A stretch of DNA of 64,000 bases. Source: Marinomonas sp. KMM3893. Its GTDB lineage: Bacteria; Pseudomonadota; Gammaproteobacteria; Pseudomonadales; Marinomonadaceae. Each line of letters begins with the position of its first letter. The stretch's first letter is position 1. Location of the stretch: assembly GCF_004352855.1 (NCBI RefSeq), contig NZ_SJSC01000006.1:124001-188000 (forward strand), written 5' to 3'. This document shows, in pieces, positions 1-9,550 of this stretch. Under the pieces are notes generated by a model that had not been told where the DNA came from, searched no databases, and saw only the letters and a program-made list of their open reading frames with translations. The translations under genes were made by a program, and so were the position numbers.

Positions 1-130
1 TACTACCAAGTCGCTTAAATTCTGCTGATTTATCCTGGGCATTCTGAATATCAGTTAACCACTGTGTGGCATTAACATCCCAGCCGTCAGGTTTACATGC
101 ATCAATTAAGTTAATATCTATATATCGCAA
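1..130 (-). CDS. N-terminal fragment of an unidentified protein, possibly an HNH nuclease partner
   Basis: An open frame begins with TTG directly after the TAG stop of the ATPase gene and runs off the left edge, giving 43 residues that start MRYIDINLIDACKPDG. No domain is visible in this short piece. The zero-gap arrangement behind a PtuA-like ATPase is what the Septu type of two-gene module looks like, in which the second gene encodes an HNH nuclease (PtuB). That identity is therefore an inference from position, not from motifs. The unusual TTG start has no clear Shine-Dalgarno sequence of its own and would depend on translation of the upstream gene. It might also be a different restriction-associated protein. 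Confidence 0.45.
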   Translation of the reverse strand, partial: MRYIDINLIDACKPDGWDVNATQWLTDIQNAQDKSAEFKRLGS

Positions 131-1726
131 CTAGACCAACCCTTTTGTCTTCAAAATATTTTCAATTATCTTCAACCGATACTGAGTGTCATCTATACCT
201 TTAGAATCCATAGCGTCCATTGCTCTTTTTCGAGCAATTAAGAACTGTCGATAGTCTTCATCTGGGTGGGTATAACCATAGCCAAGTCGTTCTAAAGAGC
301 CGTTTAACTTCCTTAATTCCTTGGTTTCATTCTCACTTAAAGATTCTTTTTCAAGTAACGTTCTACGTTTCTCTATTACACCGCTTGTATGCCTGTCTAG
401 TGTTGTCGCCATGCCAAACATATCACTGGTCAATATTCCATTAACTCCCATACCTATTGGGCTTTCAGCGGGTACTTCAGCAATCGACTGGCCTTCATGA
501 TTATTGCGTATAACTTGTATTTGCTGTTTATCCAATTCAGCTATAGCTAGTGGATGGTGAGTAACCATTAAGATATGGCAGAATTTTTGATTAGGTATGA
601 ACCGTTTAAGAAAGGTATGGTATTTAGCTGCCCATGCAGGATTTAAATGAGTATCGGGCTCATCCAATAGGAATAGTGAATCATCTTCTACTGTAAACTC
701 TAAAAGGCCCAAAACAGTTAGTAACTGTTGCTCTCCTTCGCTTAGCTCACTAAAACTAACAATCTCATCGTTGTGCAATTTAACTTTAATATTTACGCTA
801 TCAATAAGCTCAGACAACAATGTACTTTCTAGCATTTTAAATAAGTCTTTAGGTTTTAACTCCTTGGCCACTTTTTTTAATCCGTGTATGTCTGGTAAAA
901 ACAAGTGTACGAACTCATTATCAACGCCTTTGCCCGTTAACGAGGTCGCTTCTTCTCTTGTTGATTTTACAGGCCCATAGCTATAGGGAAGCAACCTATC
1001 TAAAAACTCGCGAACTACACCTCGTGCGCCCCAGAACGTGTCACTCTTATTGTTTTTACCCCAGTCAGGCCGACGAAATACAAAATGCACGGAATGAAAG
1101 CCTTTTATACCCAGCTGCTCAGCCAGAAACTCACGGCCTACACCATGTTGCTGGTTTAAAAAGAAAGCGAGAAGTACAAATTGGCTATGGAATGGTTTTG
1201 CGTAAAATAAAGGGCGAACCTCATCTTCAATTTTGACTTTATTTTTCAACAGTTGATTATAAAACTTGGTTCTATGCGGCTTAAACAAGTCTTCTAGTCG
1301 ATCACTTGGACCTGAGTAATAGGCGAATAGATGTTGAGGTAAATATTCTGAAACCCCTTTGGTATCACGCCTAACCTTTGATAAGGCTGCTGGTTCAAAC
1401 TTCGAATAGGTATTATCTTCCTGTTTAATCGCAACCTTAATTTTATGCTGCTGATGAGGCGTGCTGCCATAGTCAGGTGACGCATCAACTTCAATCATCT
1501 TTTCATTATCTGCACCCAATAAATATATCAATTTATAGCTGAAGGGGGCTTGCTCATCACCAAGGTCTAAGGCTCTGAAAATACGCACTAATGCTTCAAT
1601 AACATTCGATTTCCCAGAGCCATTTCTACCAATAAGAACTGTTAATAATTCTTTATCATCAAAATCGATTTCTAAATTGTGGATATTTTTAAAGCCGTCC
1701 CTGATTTTTAAAAAATCCACCTTCAT
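131..1726 (-). CDS. AAA family ATPase of the ABC/SMC type, restriction-associated (Septu PtuA-like)
   Basis: This 531-residue protein has an ABC/RecF-type ATPase core: Walker A GRNGSGKS at residues 33-40, a signature LSEGEQQ at 328-334, Walker B with the catalytic glutamate in LFLLDEPDTHL at 351-361 and an H-loop TH at 389-390. About 290 residues lie between the two halves, as in overcoming-lysogenization-defect (OLD)/PtuA-like proteins, but no TOPRIM nuclease motif is obvious after the core. Its ATG overlaps the hsdS stop as ATGA, so it is translated with the type I restriction genes. In Septu systems such an ATPase controls an HNH nuclease, and the gene that follows at once fits that position. 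An alternative is a generic restriction-associated ATPase with an unrelated partner. Confidence 0.8.
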   Translation of the reverse strand: MKVDFLKIRDGFKNIHNLEIDFDDKELLTVLIGRNGSGKSNVIEALVRIFRALDLGDEQAPFSYKLIYLLGADNEKMIEVDASPDYGSTPHQQHKIKVAIKQEDNTYSKFEPAALSKVRRDTKGVSEYLPQHLFAYYSGPSDRLEDLFKPHRTKFYNQLLKNKVKIEDEVRPLFYAKPFHSQFVLLAFFLNQQHGVGREFLAEQLGIKGFHSVHFVFRRPDWGKNNKSDTFWGARGVVREFLDRLLPYSYGPVKSTREEATSLTGKGVDNEFVHLFLPDIHGLKKVAKELKPKDLFKMLESTLLSELIDSVNIKVKLHNDEIVSFSELSEGEQQLLTVLGLLEFTVEDDSLFLLDEPDTHLNPAWAAKYHTFLKRFIPNQKFCHILMVTHHPLAIAELDKQQIQVIRNNHEGQSIAEVPAESPIGMGVNGILTSDMFGMATTLDRHTSGVIEKRRTLLEKESLSENETKELRKLNGSLERLGYGYTHPDEDYRQFLIARKRAMDAMDSKGIDDTQYRLKIIENILKTKGLV

Positions 1727-3354
1727 TTTTTAGTCACCTTGAAAGTACTGTTTTCACCTTCACCAGATTGAATAACAACTTTGTGTTCAATAAGGCTTTT
1801 TAATTCACTGAAAAGATCATCGATAGCACTGAAGGTGTTGCCAGTTAAAGCATCAAATAATGCCTGAGCAGACATTCCCTTATTTTTACTCTTTAACAGC
1901 TTAAAAACTTCTCCAGTTTGTTCAAATTGATTTTCAACCACTGGTGAATACACTTCTTTTGACTCTGGTACAGAACCGCTCTTCTCAGAAACTTCCTTTT
2001 CTCCTACCAGCGTTACTTTTACATCATCTGGCTTTGGCTGTGAACTCTTCATTTTTACAGCAACCACTTCTCTTTCATCTTCAGATATAGGAGAGAATAG
2101 TTTTCCGCTAAATGCTCTTGCTAGTATTGATTGAGTCAGTTTATCAACACGAAGTTTTGCCGCTTTGTATTGCATTTCTATGACTTCAGCTTTAGCCAAA
2201 AACTCAGAAACAAGTCTAGCTATTTCTACTTGCTCTGCTTCTGGTGGAACAGGAACGGGAATTTTTTTTAACGCTTTTTGATTAATTTTTGGAAGAACAA
2301 CTCGTCCTTGCTGTTGTGATGTAAAATGAACGAATTGATCAGATAACATTACATAAAGTAAATATTCTCTATTTAATTTTGATTCAATTGGATACATATC
2401 AGCGCTACATAAACCTTCAAAATCTACCGCACAAACTTTATTTAAATATGGTCGTATTTTTGAATACACAATTTGACCAGAGAAAAATCGGTGTTTATTG
2501 CTTTTAACACCGTCTTTTTCAACGGTCACCAACTCAAGTATTCTGCCTGAATTTGCTTCAATATGATTAGGGGCCAAGTGAATTGCATCTGGAGTTTCTT
2601 TAGGATCTACTAGATTCGATTTTATTTCTGCTGCATCTTTGAAACTGACATAACCCCATTCAATAGGTAACTCGCCGAGTTTATTTCCATCATAGTCGGT
2701 GATGAATACGCCCGCCATTTTATTTGTGAGTTCACAATGATTCTCTCGCCAGTCTTTGGTGAGTTCGCCGGAAGTGGCGGCGGCGAGTACGGATTGGCGA
2801 AAGCGTTTTAGGAGGGTTGGGATTTTATCGAGGCGTGCTTGTGCCGCTTCAACTTTGGCTAATACTGAATCCAGCTTATCGGCAATAAGTTTTTGCTCTT
2901 CTTTTGAGGGCGGCAGTCGAATAGGAGCCGCTGAGAACTTTGTCTTATTAATTATTGCAACTGTAGTGGCTGAGGCTTCATTTTCCATCCACTCTCTAAT
3001 AGTTCGTAGATAGTGGAATAAATATTTTGATTCAACTGTTTCATTAGGAATAGCTGTATTGATTTGCTGGTTAGTCGCTGACTTTTCTTTTGCGATAGCA
3101 ACTCTTCCAAGATTGCCAATACAAGTCACAGTAATAGAGCCCTTCGGAATGCTAGGAACTAACTCTGCGCCTTTTTCAGTTATGGTCTCAACAGTAGAAT
3201 TTATATACCCTTGGTTATGAATATCCCCAGGTTTAATAAAAGGAATTTTGCCGCCAAAATTATCCTCTTCTTTTTTACTAGGAGTTTTACCTGTTACGAT
3301 CTCTGATATTGAATCTAGTCTAACTTCACTCCAACCTTGAGGCAATTGGCTCAT
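1723..3354 (-). CDS. hsdS: Type I restriction-modification specificity subunit
   Basis: HsdS gives the type I complex its target sequence and joins the methylase and nuclease subunits. The protein shows two target-recognition domains, about residues 5-160 and 230-385, separated by a conserved helical spacer (about 162-207) with the typical LLKRFRQSVLAAATSG element, and a second conserved helix near 390-425. At 543 residues it is about 100 longer than usual: the tail from about 430 is polar and acidic and ends in a compact segment (about 475-543) that looks like a winged-helix fold. Its ATG overlaps the hsdM stop by four bases, and its own stop overlaps the ATPase start. The extension is intact and in frame, so it may dock the downstream ATPase; this is inference. 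Confidence 0.93.
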   Translation of the reverse strand: MSQLPQGWSEVRLDSISEIVTGKTPSKKEEDNFGGKIPFIKPGDIHNQGYINSTVETITEKGAELVPSIPKGSITVTCIGNLGRVAIAKEKSATNQQINTAIPNETVESKYLFHYLRTIREWMENEASATTVAIINKTKFSAAPIRLPPSKEEQKLIADKLDSVLAKVEAAQARLDKIPTLLKRFRQSVLAAATSGELTKDWRENHCELTNKMAGVFITDYDGNKLGELPIEWGYVSFKDAAEIKSNLVDPKETPDAIHLAPNHIEANSGRILELVTVEKDGVKSNKHRFFSGQIVYSKIRPYLNKVCAVDFEGLCSADMYPIESKLNREYLLYVMLSDQFVHFTSQQQGRVVLPKINQKALKKIPVPVPPEAEQVEIARLVSEFLAKAEVIEMQYKAAKLRVDKLTQSILARAFSGKLFSPISEDEREVVAVKMKSSQPKPDDVKVTLVGEKEVSEKSGSVPESKEVYSPVVENQFEQTGEVFKLLKSKNKGMSAQALFDALTGNTFSAIDDLFSELKSLIEHKVVIQSGEGENSTFKVTKK

Positions 3355-4859
3355 GCAATAACCTCGTCAATTTCTTCCGCTACATTTAGCTCAACTAAAA
3401 TTGATTGTAGATCAGTAATCGCACCCGCCAGTTCTTCAATGGCTTCGTTAATGAGGATATCTGGTTCTGGGAGGTTGGCAGCATCTTCAATACTGTCATC
3501 ACGTATCCATGCTAAGTCGAGAGAATCTTCTTTACTTGTAATCTCTCCACGAGTGAATGATCTTAATCGACAGGTATCAATGTTGCCGATTTCACTGCCA
3601 TTTTTATGATTATCAATAAAGGCTTGTCGTTTGGCTTCGTCTACTTGAGTTAAGTCACTGCCAACTGCTTTATAAAATTCGTCAAAATGGGCCTTGGTTA
3701 ACACGTTACGTTTACCAAATTGCGGCATGTTGGCGCGAAGATCGTATACCCAGACTTTTTGGGTGTTTCCCTTGTCCTTATTGACGTCTGTTGGTTTTTC
3801 AAAAAACAGCACGTTGGTTTTAACGCCTGCCGCATAAAAGATACCTGTCGGTAAACGTAAAATGGTATGCAGGTTACACTTTTCCATTAAGTCATTACGG
3901 ATTTTACGACCTGTTGAACCTTCAAATAATACGTTGTCTGGCAAGACGACTGCGGCACGACCACCAGGCTTTAACATGCTTTGATACATGGCATGCAAAA
4001 AGGCTAACTGCTTATTAGAGGTGTAATGCACCAAGTCATCACGGCTTGGAATGCCGCCACCTTGTTTGGTGCCAAAGGGTGGATTCGCGAGTATCAAACT
4101 TGCTTTCGGTAAGGCTTTACCTTCATTTGAAAGCGTATCACCATAAAGTACACCTGCGTTGGCATCATCTACCGCTAAGTCGTGTAACATGAGATTCATC
4201 ATGGCTAAGCGGCGCGTATCTGGCACTAACTCCATACCAAAGAAGGTACCATGCTGATATTTTTTGTAAGCCGCTTCGTCAAGGGTTTTTATATCATGGT
4301 GTTTTTCAAGCTCATGATGTGCTGCAATTAAGAAACCACCAGTACCGGCTGTTGGGTCAACAATCACGTCATCCAAGTTTGGCTGCATAAGTTCAACCAT
4401 CACTTCAATTAAGACGCGCGGTGTAAAGTATTGCCCTGCACCTGATTTTTTCTCGCTTGCGTTGACTTCAAGCAAGCCTTCGTACATGTCACCTAACCCT
4501 TCATTTTTAGCGGAATACCAATCTAGGTTATCAATTTCAGACACTAGCTTGTTTAACGTGGCAGGTTTACGAATACAGGTTGAAGCATCAGCAAAAATGG
4601 CTTTCGTGATTAATGAGCCATTTGAGCCTAAGTGAATAAGCAGTTTTTTATATTCTTCTAACCGGGTGACAGCGTTAAATTTTTCGATATCTGACCAGCG
4701 ATACCCTTCAGGGATCAGCTCTTCTTGCCCTGTTTCCTCTACCATTTTTAAAAACACTAGGTAGGTTAATTCGTTTAAATACTCGTGGTAGGTAACACCA
4801 TCGTCACGCAACAGGTTACATAGATTCCAGAGTTTATTAATTAGGTCTTGTGTGCTCAT
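3351..4859 (-). CDS. hsdM: Type I restriction-modification DNA adenine methyltransferase subunit
   Basis: HsdM methylates adenine in the sites selected by HsdS and protects host DNA. The 502-residue protein has the N-terminal helical HsdM domain (about 5-130), the S-adenosylmethionine-binding motif I DPTAGTGG at 168-175 and the catalytic NPPF at 259-262, in the order typical of N6-adenine gamma methylases. An AAGGAAAA Shine-Dalgarno sequence precedes the ATG. It lies 24 bases behind the fic gene and overlaps hsdS, so fic, hsdM and hsdS are likely cotranscribed. No frameshift is seen, and the modification half of the system appears functional. Confidence 0.96.
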   Translation of the reverse strand: MSTQDLINKLWNLCNLLRDDGVTYHEYLNELTYLVFLKMVEETGQEELIPEGYRWSDIEKFNAVTRLEEYKKLLIHLGSNGSLITKAIFADASTCIRKPATLNKLVSEIDNLDWYSAKNEGLGDMYEGLLEVNASEKKSGAGQYFTPRVLIEVMVELMQPNLDDVIVDPTAGTGGFLIAAHHELEKHHDIKTLDEAAYKKYQHGTFFGMELVPDTRRLAMMNLMLHDLAVDDANAGVLYGDTLSNEGKALPKASLILANPPFGTKQGGGIPSRDDLVHYTSNKQLAFLHAMYQSMLKPGGRAAVVLPDNVLFEGSTGRKIRNDLMEKCNLHTILRLPTGIFYAAGVKTNVLFFEKPTDVNKDKGNTQKVWVYDLRANMPQFGKRNVLTKAHFDEFYKAVGSDLTQVDEAKRQAFIDNHKNGSEIGNIDTCRLRSFTRGEITSKEDSLDLAWIRDDSIEDAANLPEPDILINEAIEELAGAITDLQSILVELNVAEEIDEVIA

Positions 4860-4883
4860 GTTTTTCCTTGAATTGTTTACGCG

Positions 4884-5969
4884 TTAATGAGTAAACAAAT
4901 TAAATAATTCGGTGTTTAGGTAGTAGTTGTCTTTACCCAGTTTGTGTTTCGTTAAGACGCCAATATCCACAAGCTGGTTCAAGTATTTACTGGCCGTATT
5001 ACGGTGTATATTTAGCTCGTTCACTAAAAATTCCACTTTTGTATAAGGGTGTATAAACAGGTTGTTAATCAACTCGTGGCTATAGAGTTTTGGCAGCTGC
5101 GTCTTAATTAGGTGCTTATGTTTTTGCATTAATACCATCATGGCTTTAATGGTCGCTAAGGTATCTTGACTGGTTATTTGTAATGCTTTTAGCATATACA
5201 GCAACCAAGGTTCCCAGTGATTGGTTTCCCGTACCTGTTGTAACAACTCATAGTATTCTGCTTTGTTTCTGTTCAGGTAACGTGAAAGATACAGAATAGG
5301 TGCACCTAACAGGTTTTGTTTACTTAAAAACAGTATGTTTACGATGCGGCCAGTTCTGCCGTTACCGTCGTAAAATGGGTGAATGCTTTCAAATCGATGA
5401 TGAATCAAGGCCATTTTAACTAAGTCATCATAGTCACTGAGTTCATCATTATTGATAAAAGCCTCTAACTCACTCATTAACTTAATAATGTCATCGCCCG
5501 TTTGTGGCGGTGTATAAACAATTTGCTGAGTTTGTTGATTAACTAGCTTTGTTCCACCCTGCTTTCTAAACCCTGCGTCGTTATTTTCTATAATACGCTG
5601 GATATCGATAATGGTATTGTTGGTCAATATTCCTGTTTTTATAACGGTTTCGTAGCCAACCTCTAGTGCCTTGGCGTAACAATGGACTTCTTTTGCATTG
5701 TGAGAGGTAAATTGTTGGGATGGATAGTGGCTACGGTATAAATCATCTTGTGTTGTAATGATGTTTTCGATTTCTGAACTTTCTTTCGCTTCTTGTAAGG
5801 ATAAGGTTGCTAACAAGATGTATTGGTTTGGCAAGGTGACAGCCAATCCTTTTAACTCACCCAGCGCCTGATGCGCTTTCGCTGTCGCCTTTAAAACGGC
5901 TTTGGTCTCTATATCGCCAAGTTGCGCTAACGGCGTAAACACAGGGTTATTTCCATTGCTATTTGTCAT
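4884..5969 (-). CDS. Fic-domain protein (probable AMP-transferase) with autoinhibitory motif and winged-helix tail
   Basis: Fic proteins transfer AMP or similar groups to target proteins. With the ATG chosen here the product has 361 residues: the active-site loop HPFYDGNGRTGR is complete at 197-208, including the catalytic histidine. A class II inhibitory helix motif, SSEIEN, lies at 64-69, where its glutamate would block ATP binding until relieved. The C-terminal 80 residues look like a winged helix. A longer frame starts with TTG at 6011 but has no ribosome binding site, while a GGTGG lies just before the ATG. The gene sits between hsdR and hsdM, a known insertion point for accessory genes, 24 bases ahead of hsdM. 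It could regulate the restriction system or act as an independent toxin. Confidence 0.9.
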   Translation of the reverse strand: MTNSNGNNPVFTPLAQLGDIETKAVLKATAKAHQALGELKGLAVTLPNQYILLATLSLQEAKESSEIENIITTQDDLYRSHYPSQQFTSHNAKEVHCYAKALEVGYETVIKTGILTNNTIIDIQRIIENNDAGFRKQGGTKLVNQQTQQIVYTPPQTGDDIIKLMSELEAFINNDELSDYDDLVKMALIHHRFESIHPFYDGNGRTGRIVNILFLSKQNLLGAPILYLSRYLNRNKAEYYELLQQVRETNHWEPWLLYMLKALQITSQDTLATIKAMMVLMQKHKHLIKTQLPKLYSHELINNLFIHPYTKVEFLVNELNIHRNTASKYLNQLVDIGVLTKHKLGKDNYYLNTELFNLFTH

Positions 5970-6036
5970 GGGGGTTTGCCACCGCTTCTTTGATTCTCTG
6001 GGCACGTTCAAAACATATGCATTAAAAACACATTAA

Positions 6037-6058
6037 TTTGTGCGCATGCTAGCACAAA
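6037..6058. promoter_or_regulatory. Inverted repeat upstream of fic-hsdMS, candidate operator
   Basis: Perfect 7-base arms TTTGTGC and GCACAAA are separated by 8 bases in the 158-base gap between the hsdR stop and the fic ATG. Related half-sites recur nearby: TGCATTA at 6018-6024, GTGCACATG near 6100 and a near-palindromic TTAATGTGCATTAA around 6118-6131 that overlaps the hsdR stop. The gap is A+T-rich and is the only place in the restriction cluster with room for an internal promoter. The winged-helix end of Fic makes autoregulation conceivable. No protein is known to bind here. Confidence 0.5.
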
Positions 6059-6127
6059 TGCACACAAAACCTAATTTTTATATGCGTGTTTTTTAGTCGT
6101 GCACATGGTTTCATGTATTAATGTGCA

Positions 6128-9100
6128 TTAACTTGCCCAGAGCGCTTTATTAAAGTCATTCAAAATATCTGCAATGGGTTGTTCAAACAATTTATTTGCG
6201 CGTTTGGTGCCACCAATTTGTTTAAAGATACCTTCGTTAAGGTTGCTCTCATCAACAATCACATTCGCTTTTATTTGCCCTGCGATGGTTTCGAGCCATT
6301 CCCTTTGCGGTGTTTTCCATGGTTGGCGACTTAGAATACTCGCTAAGGCGTTATCAACCCGTTGCTCATAGGGAACCAATGCACCACCTAATGCGGCTTG
6401 ACGAATAAAACCGATAATACGCGCAGCGATCTCTTCGTTTTTCACCTCTTTCCAAGCGACTTTTAGGTCTTGCTCACGAAATTCATTTTTCTCTAGCTCT
6501 AACGCCAATTGTTTTAGTCCATCTCGGGTTAAATCCCAAGGACGTTGTATGACAGTTTGAATCGCCACCATACGGTTACTGTTAGCATTAACAAATTGAT
6601 TAAAGGCGGAAAGGTAATCTTCTGGTTTTTGTCCACTGCCATATCCAGTTGACGTTCCAGTCACTTCATCTTCATGCGCTGAGATAACAATGTGATTGTT
6701 GCCACCAGCTCCTGACACTCTTAAATCAAGTAGCTCGCCTAACCCTGGGTTATTCACAAACCAATCCGCAACTTGTTGTAGTCCCATGCTTTTGATTTCT
6801 TGCGCAAACTCTTTCGGTGGTTTACCGACTATGCTTTCAAACTCAGCATGTTGCTCAGGAGAAAGATAGTTCTTTTTACTTTGTAACTTGGCAAGAAATT
6901 GATCTTTTGCTAATTGCTGCAGCTTAGGGTCAGGGCCTTGTTTTATTTCATTTTCGAGTTCAGTAAAAGTGATATCAACTTTGGTCACAACAGGTTTTAT
7001 GGTGTTTACTTTTTCAAGCTGTTTATAGATATCTACCCCATCAAAAATACGAAACCTCTCTTTGGAGATTTCGTCACAACGACGTGTCGCACGGCCCAAC
7101 ATTTGTTCAAATAAAATTCGGCTGTTTACACGTCTTAAGAAGACCAAGCTGCAAATTTTTGGCACATCCACACCTGTGGTGAGTAAATCTACCGTAACTG
7201 CTATATTAGGTAGCCTGTCATTTTTATATCGACGTATTTTTTCCAGCGGTTTATCTGATGCCCCCGTTATCTTTTGAATGGCATCATCATCCACTTCACC
7301 ATGGTAACTTTCACAGGCTTCTTTTAATGCCTCAACCACATCATCTGCGTGTTTGTCGGTAACACAGAATATTAAAGTTTTTTCTTGAGAATAAGGATTT
7401 AAGGAGTCGCTTTCTATTAACCAACGGCATATCTGTTTAGTAAACTCAGGCACAATAACTTTGCGGTTGAACTGAGCCACCTCAAAGTTAAGCTCATCGG
7501 GTGTATTGATAAGGCCAAATTGCTGAGTGTTCGTATCGTAAACTTGCACTTCTTCGTTTACTTTGTAATTAATACCATCCGTATTGAGTTTGGTATGAAC
7601 ACGAATTGGCGGTAAATGATCGACTAAGTGACCATCGATTACGGCTTCTGTATATGTATAAGTAAATACAGGAGCGCCAAAAATGTCTTTGGTATGTGGC
7701 GCAGGTGTTGCGGTTAACCCCACTTTAAACGCATCAAAATACTCAATAACGGTTCTGTACTTTGACATATAGTCTTTTTGATCTCGAAAGGTTACTTCCG
7801 TGTCACTTAGTTCACGGTCTAGTAGATAACCTCGGTGACACTCATCTACAACGATACAATCATATTGACCAACACCGGGTTTAGTCGCGTTATCTGAAGG
7901 GTACATAATACGTTTGACTAACCCTTGAACCGTTGCAATATGAACTTTTGTACCTTCTTCTGGAAATGGTTTAGCTGATTTGTCTGGCTCAATCCCCAAG
8001 ACTTCAAATGTGTCCGCAAATGAATTGGTGATGCTTTCCATTTTTACTTCACCAAAATCCACTGTGGCTTGCTCTCCCAGCGCACTTCGATCTACTAAGA
8101 AGAGAATACGGCGAAATCGTTCTGCCTTAAGAAGCCGATAAACAAGCGCAATACAGGTTTTGGTTTTACCCGTCCCTGTCGCCATAGCAACCATCGCCCT
8201 TTCTTTACCGTCTTTAATGGCTTGCTCAACACTTAAAATGGCCGTTTTTTGATAGTCACGAAGCTTTAGTTCATAGTCAAATCCCATATCATCCAATTCA
8301 GCATTGGCTTGTTGCGGAGTTTGACGTAAATACGTTTTAATTTCTTGCGGCGAATACCAACCTTTCAATGCTTTACGACGATTCGTATTATCGCGAACAT
8401 CTAAAAACCAGATGCCGCTTTCTTGCTCTAATTGTTTTAAATAGGCACGACCATTGGTAGCAAAAGTCAGCGGAGCATTAAATTCACCATATTGAGTTAC
8501 TTCTACATCTTTAGGGAGGTTTTCAACCCCTTTGGCATATCGTTTAGCCTGATCTATTGCGCTATAGACATTTTTTGCATTCTTTTTCGCTTCGATCACA
8601 CCAACAAGTGTCATTCCGATAAATAGAGCATAGTCAGCAGGTCCAGATTGAGTCGGCCACTCTGCAATGGCCTTATTTTTACTTGGTTCAGGACGAGCAT
8701 CTTTGGAATAACGTAGATTTTCAGTATCTGCTTCCCAGCCTGCATCATTTAATTGTTGATCAATCACAACACGAGTTTCAGCTTCATCCATTTCAAACAT
8801 TGATTTTTCAATACGTTTGAGCTCTGCCGCTTGCTCTTGTTTGGGTTTTGCTTGGAATGATTTAGCGTGTTCTTGGTTAGCAGCTTCCGCTACAGCTTTA
8901 TATCTTTCGGTTTCCTTTTCACTGTCTAAGGCAAGTTGTTCCCAAACGGCTTTATCTTCAGCCATTTTTTCAGCACGTTCACGTTCTGCTAACGCTTTCT
9001 CTGATTCAATTTTGTTTAATGTTTCAGCAGTTTTGATCCGTTCGGAGCTTCGCTGTGATTCACTTTTTAATTGCTCAACTTGCTCTTCAAGTTGACGAAC

Positions 9101-9541
9101 ATATTCAGACGGGTCTTGTGGCTTAATAAATTTTGTAATTTTGAAGCCTTTGGCAGCGTCTCCACCAAAGGTAGTATGAAACCACATCGCTAATGCATGA
9201 CCGACCATGATTGCTTTTAACGCATCTCTATGGCTCGTACTGTCAAATTGATGGGTTGCGGTGTTGCCTAGCTTACGGATAGTGTGAAATGCATCTCGAA
9301 CGTTATCGTCTAAGCGTAAGTTATAATCGAGATCTCGTAGAAGGTCGACTTGTTTTACATTACTACCAGACTCTATACCTATGCGGGCAGCAATCGATTG
9401 CGCTATAGCCTCACCTAGTTGCCGCACCTTTATAAGCGAAGTGTTAGGGTCAGAAGAAAAGTTTAGTTCAGCGCTTTCAGCTAATTTAAATAACCAATCT
9501 TGGTGTTTTTTTAAAAAATCGAAATTACTTACCTGCCTCAT
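6128..9541 (-). CDS. hsdR: Type I restriction enzyme, DNA translocase and nuclease subunit
   Basis: HsdR cuts unmodified DNA after ATP-driven translocation. The 1137-residue protein begins with a DUF4145-like helical domain (about 10-130), followed by a charged coiled coil (about 150-245). The nuclease domain follows with the VIEAKKN element of the PD-(D/E)XK site near 315. The superfamily 2 helicase motor has Walker A MATGTGKTKT near 450, the DECHRG box near 565 and an ARRCDE-type motif VI near 820. The C-terminal region matches the EcoEI-type R subunit. AAGGAAAGG precedes the ATG, nine bases after the mrr stop. No inactivating change is visible, so unlike the two genes upstream it appears functional. 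Confidence 0.95.
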   Translation of the reverse strand: MRQVSNFDFLKKHQDWLFKLAESAELNFSSDPNTSLIKVRQLGEAIAQSIAARIGIESGSNVKQVDLLRDLDYNLRLDDNVRDAFHTIRKLGNTATHQFDSTSHRDALKAIMVGHALAMWFHTTFGGDAAKGFKITKFIKPQDPSEYVRQLEEQVEQLKSESQRSSERIKTAETLNKIESEKALAERERAEKMAEDKAVWEQLALDSEKETERYKAVAEAANQEHAKSFQAKPKQEQAAELKRIEKSMFEMDEAETRVVIDQQLNDAGWEADTENLRYSKDARPEPSKNKAIAEWPTQSGPADYALFIGMTLVGVIEAKKNAKNVYSAIDQAKRYAKGVENLPKDVEVTQYGEFNAPLTFATNGRAYLKQLEQESGIWFLDVRDNTNRRKALKGWYSPQEIKTYLRQTPQQANAELDDMGFDYELKLRDYQKTAILSVEQAIKDGKERAMVAMATGTGKTKTCIALVYRLLKAERFRRILFLVDRSALGEQATVDFGEVKMESITNSFADTFEVLGIEPDKSAKPFPEEGTKVHIATVQGLVKRIMYPSDNATKPGVGQYDCIVVDECHRGYLLDRELSDTEVTFRDQKDYMSKYRTVIEYFDAFKVGLTATPAPHTKDIFGAPVFTYTYTEAVIDGHLVDHLPPIRVHTKLNTDGINYKVNEEVQVYDTNTQQFGLINTPDELNFEVAQFNRKVIVPEFTKQICRWLIESDSLNPYSQEKTLIFCVTDKHADDVVEALKEACESYHGEVDDDAIQKITGASDKPLEKIRRYKNDRLPNIAVTVDLLTTGVDVPKICSLVFLRRVNSRILFEQMLGRATRRCDEISKERFRIFDGVDIYKQLEKVNTIKPVVTKVDITFTELENEIKQGPDPKLQQLAKDQFLAKLQSKKNYLSPEQHAEFESIVGKPPKEFAQEIKSMGLQQVADWFVNNPGLGELLDLRVSGAGGNNHIVISAHEDEVTGTSTGYGSGQKPEDYLSAFNQFVNANSNRMVAIQTVIQRPWDLTRDGLKQLALELEKNEFREQDLKVAWKEVKNEEIAARIIGFIRQAALGGALVPYEQRVDNALASILSRQPWKTPQREWLETIAGQIKANVIVDESNLNEGIFKQIGGTKRANKLFEQPIADILNDFNKALWAS

Positions 9542-9550
9542 AACCTTTCC

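Noticed and set aside
5970..6011. Longer Fic start at TTG 6009-6011.
   Set aside because: No ribosome binding site, and the added 14 residues do not look like part of the Fic fold; the ATG at 5969 fits better.
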